NCBI GenBank assembly: GCA_009809945.1
Contig: WTPW01000072.1
Span: 723,476-787,475, forward strand
Direction of reading: 5' to 3'
DNA length: 64,000 nt
Source of the DNA: Gigaspora margarita
Lineage: Eukaryota > Glomeromycota > Glomeromycetes > Diversisporales > Gigasporaceae
Positions within the stretch are counted from its first letter, which is position 1. Each line of letters opens with the position of its first letter. The notes beneath the pieces were generated by a model. It saw only the letters and a program-made list of their open reading frames with translations, was not told the DNA's origin and did not search any database. Of this stretch, positions 1 to 11,686 are shown piece by piece. The translations under genes were made by a program, and so were the position numbers.

Positions 1-900
1 TTTTTTTATAATTTTTATTATAAATTTATTTTAAACCAATTTTAAGGGGACATGTCCTATGACTGTTAGCATTAGTAATTTATTTAAAAAAAATTATATG
101 ATTATTTATTGTTGCAGATCATAATTTAAAATGAAATTTATGTTTTCTATCTAATCTTCTAACCTTCTAAAATCCATTTATACTTGTTTAATATAAACTC
201 TACTCTAAAACTAACCTCTAACTTTAACTCCTAACCCTAAAAAATGCACATCAAAAAAATTATTTTTCTGAGATTTTGTTAATTTTTTTATACTACAGTT
301 CAACTTTCCCTAGAGGTAAAAAGGAAAGCTAGCCGGTTAGAAAACTGAAACACTGTGGAAAAACAGGGATACAGTATTACCAAGGAGTAATAGATATTGG
401 TTTTTCTGTTAAATTAAAAGAGATTCATTTAGAAGAGTATATTTGAAGCCTCTTGCTTTTGTAGTACTGTATTTTTCTGTTAAATTAAAGAGATTTGTTT
501 AGAAGAGCATATGTGAAGCCTCTGCTTTTGTAGCAGCTCTATTTAGTTATTTAGATCATATAGATATAGAAACTTTATTAACAATTTAACTAGAAATTTA
601 AAAAAAAAATTATTGTAAAATAAAAACCCTTCTCCTTTTAGAATTGGGTCTTAGCCAAATCTCTTGATTTCACAAAATCCTAAATTTACACTTTCTTATC
701 AACTCCAAGTCTATCTAAACCCAAATCCACAAATCCAAAACTATCATATTTTTCATCAACCCAAGTCTACCAGAACCTTAACTTTCTAACTTTTATATAA
801 ATCCCAAATTGGTAACTATCTAAATTCACTATCCTTCTGATATTATATTATTCCAAATTCACAAATCCTAAATCTACTATATTCTACATCCACTCCGAAT
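1..900. other. gene-free AT-rich stretch
   Basis: No reading frame of note. The plus strand is poor in G and carries loosely telomere-like C-T-A-A words (for example around 200-240 and 620-900) without a regular array. Apart from the short duplication at 401-535 I see nothing organised. Confidence 0.6.
401..535. repeat. short tandem duplication, unit about 70 bp
   Basis: The block starting TTTTTCTGTTAAATTAAA at 401 recurs at 472. Both copies run through AGAAGAG..ATATNTGAAGCCTCT to TGCTTTTGTAG. The copies differ by a few substitutions and 1-2 base gaps, so the duplication is not recent. Confidence 0.75.
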
Positions 901-908
901 CTACCTAA

Positions 909-1170
909 TAGAGTTCCTCAAAGTCAAATTAAATCAAATATTAGGCATATTTGAATTTGATCAAATCAAATAAGCTCTTGATTTAAATTTGATTTGATCA
1001 AATCAAATCAAATCAAATTTATTTGTAATTTTTATTAAATATTTTTGAATTGAATCAAATATTTTGTCAATTTGAATTTGATTTGATTTGAAATTTTTTG
1101 TATTTGAATTTGATTTGAGATCGAATATTTGATCGAATCAAATTGAATCGAATTGAATTGTAGAACCCTA
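909..1170. mobile_element. hAT-like MITE with 8-bp target duplication
   Basis: The 262-bp element starts TAGAGTTCCTCAA and ends TTGTAGAACCCTA, which are imperfect inverted repeats. It is flanked on both sides by the exact 8-mer CTACCTAA (901-908 and 1171-1178). An 8-bp duplication with T-A-G ends fits the hAT superfamily. The interior is built from AAATC/GATTT-type words that fold back on themselves. No transposase is present, so it is non-autonomous. Confidence 0.8.
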
Positions 1171-1178
1171 CTACCTAA

Positions 1179-1960
1179 ACACAAACCTATAAATTCTAAT
1201 TTCATCTAAACTCCAATATTATAATAACTCAACTCTACTAAAATTTGACTACACTAAACTCTAACATTATAAACTCACCTTCAAACTTTAACTCCACAAA
1301 GAAAAAAAATTAATTAATTAAAAAAAGTGAGTATTTTGAAAAAAAAAGCATTTGTATAACAAAGAACCCAAATTAGAAAGTTTATACCATTATATAATCT
1401 ATATGCTATCACAAAGTAAAGCAATAAAATTTTATTAGTTTTCAGTTCCTAGTGTGCAAATATATGCTAGCAAAATAGTTTTTTTTAATGTGCATTTATT
1501 TATTAAAATCTTTATTTATATCAATTTTTAATTTTAATTTAATATATACATAGATTAATCCTCTTAATCAAACCCTATTTCTAATCAGATTCTTAAACCC
1601 ATTTTTAATTATTGATTCTAAACACTATTCCTATCTATTTGAATATTATCTATTTCTAACTACTGAATCCTAAACCTGAATTATCTAAAACCCATATCTA
1701 TCTAATCCAAAAACCTATTATTACTAATCTGAATCTTAATCCAAAACTCTTACCTATCTACATACCCATTTCTATTAGTAATTCTATTTTTGCTCTTAAT
1801 TCTAAATCCTGAATACCAATATTCTTGATTTACTTAAATACTAAATTCACTTTATCTAGCATTTTGACTTCTCTAAAAATCCCTTCATCATAATCTCAAC
1901 TGATTTGCTAAACCTAATTTGCTATTGCCTCTTGATCATTGTCTAAAGAAATTTAGCATA
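1179..1960. other. gene-free pyrimidine-biased stretch
   Basis: The plus strand is rich in T, A and C and poor in G, with many degenerate words such as CTAAACCC and TCTAATCC. There is no reading frame and no clear element ends. Confidence 0.5.
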
Positions 1961-2722
1961 TAACCAGTTCAAGATCAAGCTATTTTACTATATCATCAAT
2001 TTTATAACATTGCCTAACTAAAAAAAAGGATTGGTTAAAAATCCTATGCACATGAAAAAAAAGGTAAAAAGAAAGCAAGCAGCACTTATCTTATTGGAAG
2101 TTTGAAACCAATAAATCAACATATGAAGATATTTAAGCTTTGATTTCCTTTTAGTTTTGAACAAATTATTTTGTATAAATTAATTATTCTAGTTGCACTG
2201 ATTATTTCATTTACATAAATGATCTCATCCATTAAATGTATTAATTAATTATTTAATGATATATAAAAAAAATAAATAAAAATCATTATTAATTACAGAA
2301 AAAAATTTAACTACTAACCACCCAATTTTCTCCTACCCCTTACTATACAACCAGTTCAAGATCAAGCTATTTTACTATACTATTGATTTTATAACATCTC
2401 CTGACTAAAAAAAAAAGAATTGGTTAAAGACCTTGTGCATATAAAAAGCAATTAGCACTTATCTTATTAGAAGTTCAAAACCAATAAATCAATATATAAA
2501 GAAATTTAGGCTCTGATTTTCCTCTAGTTTTGAACAAATTATTTCATATAAATTGATCATTCTGGTTGTCTAATTATTTTATTTACATAAATAATCTCAT
2601 CTGTTAAATTATATTAATTAATTATTCAACAATATATAAAAAAAAATAAAAATAAAAATTGGTTATTAATTACAAAAAAATTTAACCACTAGTCATCTAA
2701 TTTTCTTCCACCCCTTACTATA
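1961..2722. repeat. tandem duplication, two units of about 380 bp
   Basis: The unit starting ACCAGTTCAAGATCAAGCTA near 1961 is repeated starting near 2348. It runs through GCACTTATCTTATT and AGTTTTGAACAAATTATTT to CACCCCTTACTATA-like text. The copies differ by scattered substitutions and small gaps. No coding frame is conserved, so this is a segmental tandem duplication of non-coding DNA. Confidence 0.85.
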
Positions 2723-3263
2723 ATTCAAACTTCTGAAGATGGTCAGGTCCCTAAGGCAAAATCTAAATTTTTCAAAGATGCTCAAACCTTTAGGACTGTA
2801 CTTTCAAATAAGTAAGCACCTGGAAGCCTTATTTATATATTAAAGAAGTGATCTGGTTATACCTACAAAAAGGTTATTAAAAAAAAATGCTTTCATTACA
2901 TTTGAGACTAACAAAGACTCTCATCATGTAATAATAAGAAGCCCAAAGATAATAAATCTGCAAATCCAATTAAAGATACCCTGCCTCTGTAAGTTCTATC
3001 TCGACCATTTAAGAGTTCTCATATTTCTGAAAGATCAACCCAAAATGCAAAAAGAATCTCTAACATAATTGAAAAGAAAACCCATAATGTTTGAGACCAA
3101 TAAAGACTTTTGTACCAGAATAACAAGAAGCCCAAGGCCCTATAGGAAAAGACAAGACCTAGATAAAATATATATATATATAAAATAAATATATATGGTG
3201 CTAATAGCTTTAACTCTAAAATCATGTGATTTTGTTCACTTTTTTTGAAGATTATATGGGCTA

Positions 3264-3507
3264 GGTACTGTGAAAAGGGACCAAATTGACAAAACAAAAG
3301 ATCTTCAGAAAATCAATTTTTGTATTGTAAATCTTATATAACTTATAAGAAGTACAAACTTTAAATGGCTATACTGCAAAATTTTATTAATACAACCACT
3401 TATGAGTTTTAAGTAAAAAATGATCCTAATATCATTCTAAAATGATTTATATAAAAAAATTACTTTTGAAAAAATTGTCAATTTGGTCCCTTTTTCCATA
3501 TGATACC
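3264..3507. mobile_element. small inverted-repeat element (MITE)
   Basis: The left end carries AAAAGGGACCAAATTGACA and the right end its complement TGTCAATTTGGTCCCTTTTT, about 240 bp apart and enclosing AT-rich DNA. I could not find a clear target duplication, so the superfamily is not assigned and the outer edges are approximate. Confidence 0.55.
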
Positions 3508-3529
3508 AGTTAAACCAATTAGATAGCTT

Positions 3530-3730
3530 GTTTTTTTTTTATTTAAAAAGTGAGTTTATTTTTTTTTTTTAGAAAGTAGTTTATTTTTTTAGTAAGTGAG
3601 TTTATTTTTTTTTAGAAAAGAGTTTATTTTTTTTTAAAAAGAGTATTTTTTTTTTAAAAAAAAGCATTTATTTATTTATATTTTGTTAAATAATGTCTTT
3701 TTTTTTTTAGAGAAAAAAATTTTTTTTTTA
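3530..3730. repeat. T-rich low-complexity minisatellite
   Basis: Repeated units of the form AGTGAGTTTATTTTTTTTTT, about 25-30 bp each, grade into plain T runs. Confidence 0.7.
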
Positions 3731-6700
3731 GAGATAAAAATTTGTTTAGAGAAAAATTTTTGGCAGCTGGAAGAAGCATCACTTGACCATTATAATACAT
3801 ACTGATTGGTTTAAATTAAAAAAATATACATTCATATTTTTATAATTTATTAATAAATTTTTAACTTTTAAAAGGCTACTGCTCTACCAGTTTAGCTTTA
3901 AATTAAAATCTAAACACAAGTTTTATTCTTTAGAACATAAAGAACAAGCTTGTAGATTAGGTTTACATTTTTAAATTTTTAAAAAAGAAGTAGTATTTTT
4001 TGTAAAGCTATTTTTTATACAAATTTAAAGCTAACAGCACCATATATCATAATGTTTATCAAAACATACAAGATCTAACAAAGCTAGACAAGCCTAAACA
4101 AAGAAAAAACAAGACTCATATAAAAGAAATCAGTAAAGAAAAATATATAATATATATATGAAGACCTTATCAAGAAAAAGGCATTTCTGATTCAATAAAA
4201 CAAGACAAAACCAAAGAAGAAATACAAGATTCAGATAGAAAAGTCCAATATATAAAAAGAAAAAATCTTACCCAGTCTTCAAAACCTTTATAAGACAAGT
4301 CCATCCCAAAAACATAGAAGGAACTACTCAAGATCTACTAAAACTACTTCTGGCATCTTTTAGGCCCACAAAAGAAAAAAAAAGTTCATGACCTAATGAT
4401 ACTAGATTAGTGAAGTAGAATAGAATTCTGAAAAGCAAGACAAGCAGAAGACCAAATCTGACAAAGAAATCAAAAAAAGAAGCCTATATTGAACCTGTAC
4501 AGGACAAAACCATACTAAAAATATAAAAAAATAAAGACTTATTGGACTCCAGGACCTAGAGCAAAGACAACCAAAATTGAACAACTACTCTGTATCAATG
4601 AAGATCTAACAAGAGAACTTCATCTACTGCAAGATCTATATTTATAAAAATGCTAGTAAAATCTAAAGAACCAAACTATACTAATAAAAAAAACTATATA
4701 GAAATATAATCTAGCTACCCAAAATGATAAATATTGAACATAACACCTATCTTCAAAATGCAGCCCTATACCAACAACAAATTCTGAACCAAAAATGTTA
4801 AAAGCTCTAATACCAAAAAACAACAATGCCAAAGACAAGTATACTTTGAACTAACAAAGATTCTGATACTGACTACAATAATGAAACTCATGAATGTACT
4901 TAGAACTACAATTCCAAGAATGGATGCAGAGAAAAAATTTGATGTGTGCATGTGCACTAGCACATAAAAATTCTTTTGCATACAAAAAAATTATAAAATT
5001 GTGTGCAAAGTGCATATAACTTTAACAATATATTTTAAATAATGTGCAATATATAGTTAATAATAAATTACACATATTATATTTAATAAAATATAAACAA
5101 TAAATTTAAAATTATATGCATAATGCACATATAATTTTGATTCTGAATTTTTCTTTCTAAATAGATGATGACTCTAGAAACAACAATAGTCCAAGATCGA
5201 TGCTCTAAATTAGAGAGGAAAAAAAGAATTAGTTTATGCTAATTAGAAAAACTTCTAATTTAATATTATACATGACTTCCAGTATAGCATAATAACTATT
5301 ACTACAATTTATGACTGACACAAACATGTACTATGAATCATGACTAAAACTAATAGCCTGAACCACAAAAAATCTATACTAATAATTAATTACTTCACTT
5401 ACTTCCAAACATTTAACAAATATTAAATAATTAAATAAATAAAAAAAAAACAATAAAATAAATCAACAATAAGACAAAGACTTTAATGAATTCCAAATTT
5501 TTATATGTAAAATTTTTTTTAAATACTAAAACTGAAAACTTTACACTTTTAATACTTTATAATTACTATTCAATAGTTTACAAAAAATTTTAAACCTTTA
5601 TTATTTAATTACTACTCATTTTTATTTACAAAATTTTGAAAAATTTAAAAATTTTATTTACAAAAATAATTAAACTATATACAAAAATAATTTGTAAAAT
5701 ATCAACCTCCTTCTTTTTTCTTCCTAAACTTTTCTTCTCAATACTCTATTTTCATTTTCTAAGTTTACTACCTGTGCTCTTCATTTATTACTTTCAAAAA
5801 CCTTCTAATTATAGCAGCTCATTTGTAGAAGGGCCTCAATATCCAGAGGATTTTTTTTTTGAACTTCCTTCTGGTGGTTTATGACCTGATTTTGGAGTGC
5901 CACAAGCTAAAAAGGATCTGATTCAGATTTCATTTTGCAAGTCATCTATAAAATAAAAAGAATTAGAAAAGACTTGTTCTAAATGCAATATACTGAAATA
6001 GGAAAATAAAATAAACACAAGTGCATTGGCCACCACAGCTTGTAAAAAAAAAGAAAAAGCTAAGTTTTAAAAAAAATATCTACTAGGGCGACCACTATAG
6101 AGCCAAATATAGGGCACTCACCCAGATGTAGAAGACTAGCTTTGCATATAGCAAGTCTATGGCTAAGCTCACAGCCTAAATGTATACACATCTTTGGTTG
6201 GACCAGCAAAGTTTCAACAAAAAAAATATCAACAAAAGTTTTTCTTAAAAAAAAAAACTATCTAAATGAAAAAAAGAGAAAAGAATAAATCAAAAAAATT
6301 TAGAGACAAGAAAAAGATAAGAGAAAAAGATAAAGAAAGAAATATTAACTAAAAAAGATTTGAGTGAAAGTTTAAAAGAAATGAACATTTGAAAATTATA
6401 TTTTAAATAGATACAGATAATAGAAATAATTATTCTAAAATAAAAAATCAACCAACTGCAAACAACAAGAAAAGTCACAATAATGAGAAATTGATATAGA
6501 ATTAAAAATTAGCTAGTGATAAAAACCAATTAGAAAATTGAAAGCCAATTTTAAACAAATTAATACAGTCAGGGAATATACCAAATTAGGATAATGTAGA
6601 TTGCTCCTTTTATGGTAACAAAATGTCGATCAGACTATTCTAGATTCCATTCTACTGATTATCAGCTCTGTGCAACTAGCCAATAAAATTGCAAGGCCAA

Positions 6701-7268
6701 ATGTAACGGCCAAAAATTTTATTACTGCAAGATTTCTTATTTTCTTATTACTGTATTACCTATTAATAAAAGGCATTTATCCCATGCAGCTAGCAAAACA
6801 ATATTGCTATAGTTATTTAGAAATCATTGGTAAAAAAACCTTTTATTTATAAGATCCTGATAATTATAAAGCTGTTGTCATTCTAGTTTTTTTTAATCGC
6901 CAAGTATTCGCTTTCAAGCAAATCACCCAGTCCTTTTATAGTGTGGGATATTTACTTTGAAATTAAAATTATAGACAAAGAAAAATGGGTATCTAATAAT
7001 TATTTAGGTTTTTTTTAACTTTTTTTAAAGTTATACACTATTTTCTTTCTATGAAAAAAACAGGTCCATATTACTATTGCTTTTTTCTCAAAATTGTCTA
7101 TTTTTATTTTAATCATATAAAGAATTTAGATATCATAAGAAAAAAATGGTCTTCTACTGCTCCTGAATAGCAATGAGCTTGTAATGGATTGAATCTTGAA
7201 GTTAGTTAATTGTTATTTATTGAATTAAAAAATAAAGTAGATGTATGCATTTTGCTAAACAAAACTCT
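3731..7268. other. gene-free AT-rich stretch
   Basis: No reading frame that I can defend. An 82-codon frame at 5636-5884 is hydrophobic and AT-driven and matches nothing I know. The section at about 4050-4980 is purine-rich on the plus strand and might be an eroded coding region, but no motif survives. No element ends or target duplications were recognised. Confidence 0.5.
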
Positions 7269-7278
7269 ACTTTTAGGA

Positions 7279-7789
7279 GCATGAGGGAAATTTTTTTTGA
7301 TTGGCTGATCATCAGTAATCATGATTGGCTAAAATTAAAGATTATTTGCATATCGATACCCGATATTATCACTATCATTACACTCACAACTCTATATAAT
7401 ATTTGATAATCTTTTGTCATCTTTTACGATAATACCTTGCTCACGTGAAGTTCAAAACTTTTATTTCAAAAAACATGTCATTTTATCTTAGTTATTTCAT
7501 TTTAAATGATAAAAACTTAATATACGAGTTTCATATTAAGTATAACTATTGTCAAAATCGTCTCTAATTAAAGTTGGTAGAAACATTCGATCCCATTCGA
7601 TCCCAAACTCTTATATGAAAAACATGGTTTCAAATTATAATCTTGCAAAATTTCAGATAGACTTCATTAGAAAAAAATTTTTTTCTATTTACACGACTAT
7701 TTTTCTATTGTAAACAATATAAAAAATTTGTGTAATATTGTTTTTTCAGTAGAAATAAACAACCAATAAAAATAAATTTCCCTCATGCA
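7279..7789. mobile_element. Mutator-like MITE with 10-bp target duplication
   Basis: The element begins GCATGAGGGAAATTT and ends AAATTTCCCTCATGC. It is flanked by the exact 10-mer ACTTTTAGGA (7269-7278 and 7790-7799). A 9-11 bp duplication is typical of the MULE superfamily. There is no transposase. The interior keeps CG dinucleotides (around 7345-7360 and 7580-7600) that its surroundings lack, which suggests a younger insertion. Confidence 0.8.
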
Positions 7790-7793
7790 ACTT

Positions 7794-8107
7794 TTAGGAA
7801 ACTGCATCAAATCCTCTTGCAGTGTCTATAATAGCAGTCATATTATTCATCAATGGAGTTATAGCGACTTCAACTTTTTCCAGAACATATGTTTTGTCTA
7901 TAGCTTGTAGTTTTTGTAATGCCAAGTGGAGAGTAAGCAGTGTTATAAATTCAAAAAATTTTTATTGCACAAACGCAAAAAAAAAATGCATAAAAAATTT
8001 TATATGTGCGTTATATATATGGAGAGCCCAATATATGTGCAAATTTAAATCTATGTGTGCTGCGCCTACTGCGCAGATCCAATTTACATCACTGAGAGTA
8101 AGCAGTT
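7794..8107 (-). pseudogene. terminal-exon-like coding fragment, unknown protein
   Basis: Read on the minus strand and leaving out the MITE at 7939-8093, about 49 codons stay open and give a plausible helical peptide including LQAIDKTYVLEKVEVAIT and NMTAIIDTARGFDA. They end in TAA at 7796-7794. Immediately upstream is CTAATTTTCTAG, which resembles an intron branch point and 3' splice site. The stop codon lies inside the target duplication of the MITE at 7279-7789, so that element landed exactly at the end of the frame. I do not recognise the protein. It could be a decayed host gene or chance. Confidence 0.35.
7939..8093. mobile_element. 155-bp MITE with 10-bp target duplication
   Basis: The exact 10-mer GAGAGTAAGC flanks both sides (7929-7938 and 8094-8103). 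The ends AGTGTTATAAATT and AATTTACATCACT are imperfect inverted repeats. The duplication length suggests a Mutator-like element. It interrupts the exon-like fragment at 7794-8107. Confidence 0.7.
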
Positions 8108-8259
8108 CTAGAAAATTAGGCTCTGTTCAAGCTTATAAGCATTATCTTTGTTATGATTTTTTATAGTCTTTTAATTCTATTTTCTTAATAGAATAATTGG
8201 AATTGGATATTGTATAAAACAAACTGATAAAAAAATAGACAATTTAGATTATATATAGA

Positions 8260-9190
8260 TTAACATCTATATCATATCTTTTAGAACAGGAAAACAAGGA
8301 AAATGAATCATGGGGTGTGGTTATCATAGTGACGATAGATATTTTTTTTGTTTGGGAAGTGGTATGGCATATAATTTATTATATATAATTGGTAATATAG
8401 TTGGATACTAACTAAATTTTAGGGAAGACATAAGTGTTTCACACTAAAATGGAATAAACTTAGGTAACCAACATTTAAAATTAAAAGTTTTTTTTTGTAA
8501 TAATAATTACATAATTTAATATTTTAGTTAATTATTACATAAATTAATACCTTCGCTTAAATTAATATATTTGCTGATTATTAAATAATTTATTATTTTA
8601 ATAATTATTACATAATTTAATGATATCTTTGCAAATTATTAAAAAAATAAAATTTTATTATTAAATAAATAAAATTTTCTCTAATTATTATATAATTATA
8701 ATATCTTTGCAAATTATTAAAAAATTTAATGATATCTTTGCTAATTATTAACTAAATAAATTTCTCCAATTATTCAAGAAATTAATTTGTTTGCTCATTA
8801 TTAAATAAATTAATTATTCAATAATTATTTTGTTATTTCTTCATTGGTTATTCACTAATTATTGAACCATTCTTGTATAGTTCATATTTTTCATTTCCTG
8901 CTACTAATTAATTGGTTTGGACTAATCTAAACCCAACACAAGGGCCTTTGAAATTGCTGCGAGATGACCTTAAAATATTTTATAATTATTAAAATTTTGT
9001 CTATTTATTTAAAAAATATAACTTTTAATTATAAATGTTGGTTACCTATGTTAATTCTATTTTAGTATGATAAATCATATGGTGTGCCACTTCTCGAACA
9101 AAAAGAATAACCATTGTTACTATAATAACCACATCTCCATGATTTATTTTACTGTCCTAAAAATATGATATAGACATTAATTTATAAGAA
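8260..9190. mobile_element. large foldback element with arms of about 200 bp
   Basis: Text near 8271-8500 (including CTATATCATAT, AATCATGG and GGTAACCAACATTTA) returns in reverse complement at about 9020-9180. The loop is very AT-rich and holds several copies of a word like TTTAATGATATCTTTGCAAA (8560-8790). The left arm has an extra block of about 80 bp that the right arm lacks. I found no clear target duplication, so the edges are approximate. Confidence 0.7.
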
Positions 9191-9979
9191 CAAGAAAATA
9201 AAATAATAACTTTTTATTACCAGATATAAGCATATTATTTATATTATATATATTATTTGAATCATCTATTCTTTATCACTTTGCTTTGTACAATATTCGA
9301 TTCCAAACCTTCTATGAAGAAAATTTTTACTTTGACATGCTTTTTTTACAGGTCCTAATTACTTTAGTAATAAAACTTGCTGTAATAGATTATTTAGTAG
9401 ATTATTAACCTAAATGCTCTATAGCTATAGCAAAAGCCTTTGTGCAAAGGTAAGAAGCTTAAAAGCATATAATTTATGAGCAAGGTTACCTTCTTACCTT
9501 TAGCTTGTGCATAAAATATTCTTGGATTTTAGGTCTCATCTATTTTTTTAACAAGCAGTAACTCGCATGGACCATTGTGGATTATTTAAACTACATGTTT
9601 TCTACTATCTACCTATATACTTATTCATGGGGTTTAGTAATAAATTTGGAGCATAAAAAAATTCCCAAAGAATGCTGACAAAGGGCATACAAGGACCAAT
9701 CAAATCTGAGATCCAATACATAGATTATTCTAGAATCTGATTTCCTAATTCGGTATACCCCATGACTGTAATAAGGAAGTTTGGAGACCTCACAATTTTC
9801 AAGAGAAGAAAGCAACTATGAAATTGCCAAAAAAACATAAGCAAAATTTTTTTTAACAAGTTTTGCCAAGTTTTTACAAGTATTCTCAAACAAAATTTTT
9901 GTATATGGCCAATATATAGATTTTTTATATTAATAAATAACCAACAAAAATATTTTTACTGGAAATTAAATGTTGCTAT
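9191..9979. other. gene-free stretch with a small hairpin
   Basis: A hairpin at about 9441-9513 pairs GTGCAAAGGTAAGAAG with CTTCTTACCTTTAGCTTGTG. A 64-codon minus-strand frame at 9621-9815 matches no family I know. Nothing else was recognised. Confidence 0.45.
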
Positions 9980-10154
9980 AGGATCCCGAAATATATATAG
10001 ATTGGTCAGATATTAGTATGCTTATTTGGGGGGGTTTATGCAGTTTCTTTCTATTTTTAGTAATTTTTGCTTATTTTTGAGGTTTTTGCAGATTATTCTA
10101 TTTTTAGTAATTTTATAATTAACCTGGCCTATCTATATATATTTTCGGAGTCCT
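9980..10154. mobile_element. AGGAYCC-type MITE, copy 1
   Basis: The element runs from AGGATCCCGAAATATA to TATATTTTCGGAGTCCT. It is related, in opposite orientation, to the copy at 12453-12633, sharing blocks such as TTTTTAGTAATTT and TTTGCTTATTTTTGAGG. The flanks GTTGCTAT and GTTGTATA look like a decayed 8-bp target duplication. Confidence 0.8.
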
Positions 10155-10847
10155 GTTGTATATATAAAAGTTATTTTTTTACTATTTAAATTAATATTTA
10201 AACCACCTATGCTATAAACATATCAAAAACTTACTCTTCAAAATCCAAAATATTATAAGAACTTTTCTAACCAAATGTTTTTCTCTTCAACAAGTTCTCT
10301 CTTCTTGAAAAGCATCTAATATCTATCTTATTCCAAAAAAACAAGATTGGGATTTTACTCTTAATTAAGTGCAACCTATCTCAATTATAGAACTAATCAA
10401 AAATGTCTAATAAAATTTTTTATACAGGCTTGTCTATATAATTAATTGATAATCCGCCTATCAACTAGAAAATAGGCAAAATGTGGCATGCTTCCATCTA
10501 AAATTTTTTTTACTAAGTTAACAATACATGTCCACTAATTGAAAGTTGTAGAGCTCGTCGAGGCGCATCTAACGGTGGTTAGATCATCCAAATCAGTCTA
10601 GTGAATAGTAAGATATCATCAAAAAATGATATCTCACCATCCACTAGACCAATTTGGATGATATAACTACCGTTAGATGTGCCTCGACGAGCTCTACAAC
10701 TTTCAATTAGTGGACATGTATTGTTAACTTAGTAAGAAAAATTTTAGATGGAAGAATGCCACATTTTGCCTATTCTCTAGTTGACAGGCAGATTATCAAT
10801 TAACTAAACAATCTTCTATTTAATATAAACTTTGCAGCTATTTAAAA
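10155..10847 (+). pseudogene. LINE-2, first part: reverse transcriptase fingers
   Basis: Translation of about 10215-10400 gives FLTKCFSLQQVLSS, then SNIYLIPKKQDWDFTLN and PISIIEL. These line up with the same region of LINE-1 (LFNQCLTQNSISKQW, RIFSIPKNN, HPISLIEYTRK). After the foldback at 10442-10803 the frame resumes with LLFNINFAAI-NSST, matching ILSPYNYVALPGNST of LINE-1. It then stops at the LINE-1 insertion point and resumes at 21472. Stops and shifts are scattered throughout, so it is an old dead copy. The 5' limit is unclear because the MITE at 9980-10154 adjoins it. Confidence 0.8.
10442..10803. mobile_element. near-perfect palindrome of about 360 bp (foldback family F, copy 1)
   Basis: The two arms of about 175-180 bp are nearly exact complements, from ATTGATAATCCGCCTATCAA to its right-hand partner ending near 10803. 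The centre at 10611-10632 is GATATCATC..GATGATATC-like, with almost no loop. The core beginning ACTAAGTTAACAATACAT is shared with the element at 33547-33916. It lies inside the LINE-2 reverse transcriptase and so is younger than LINE-2. It keeps CG dinucleotides that its sibling has lost. Confidence 0.9.
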
Positions 10848-10859
10848 CTCTTCTACACA

Positions 10860-11686
10860 ATGAAAACTCTTTCTGTTTATCACTTGTACACAAACTTTAT
10901 CCAACTCTTCTGCTCAAAAAATCTTTATAACTTAGAAAATTATTAAGTTAGCCTATTTTTATTTTCAAAAAATCTTGTTCTACACACAATTTTACATATA
11001 ATAGCAAAGTTTCAAGCAGACAATAGCTAAACTTAACAAGAAAACTCACTTGTTGGCTTTTAGGCTTTCAAAATTGGGTTTTCTTAAATTTCTCTAAAAC
11101 TACCTTTTAACCTTAATTTACCAACTTAGAAAAAGTTCTAGAACAAAATTTTCTCTTCAAAACAAGCTATAATAGATTATTATAGCTTTAAAATTGACAA
11201 AGTTATTCTAAAATTTGTCCTAACTCCTTTTAATTTTTCCTTTTTTTTTTTTACTTTTACTCCAAAACTACAAAATTCGTTTTTTGTGTAACTTTCTACT
11301 GTGTAACCCACATTTTACAAGCTCCAAATTTTAGTGGTTCTTTTATAATTACACTAAATCTAATTATTTATAACAAAATTTGCACAAATTTAAAGTTTGA
11401 TAAATTAGTACTTATTTAATTTACACAAAGTAACCTTTTTGCACCAACCATATTAGTGGTACACAAGGTAACCTTGTACTTCACCAGCTATTCTTGCCAC
11501 ACTAGCCATAGTTACACAAGCCACACAAGCCACATATTATTTTAGTGTAACTACAAGACCTTTTGTTAGTGCAATGTTACATGAAGTAATTTTTACCTCA
11601 TTGTGAAGCTCTCTTTATCCTTTATTAAGTTATTTTAATTATACAATCTAATACTCTCTTTATTATTAAAAATCTTTAAATTTATT
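10860..11686 (+). promoter_or_regulatory. LINE-1 5' leader, presumed internal promoter region
   Basis: About 830 bp lie between the target duplication and the first long frame. There is no coding frame. The segment at about 11430-11570 repeats short words around CACAAG, CCACAC and GTAACCTTGTAC. LINEs generally carry an internal promoter here, but I can point to no specific promoter motif. Confidence 0.4.

Noticed and set aside
5636-5884. 82-codon frame with hydrophobic start
   Set aside because: AT-driven composition, no family, no neighbouring gene structure.
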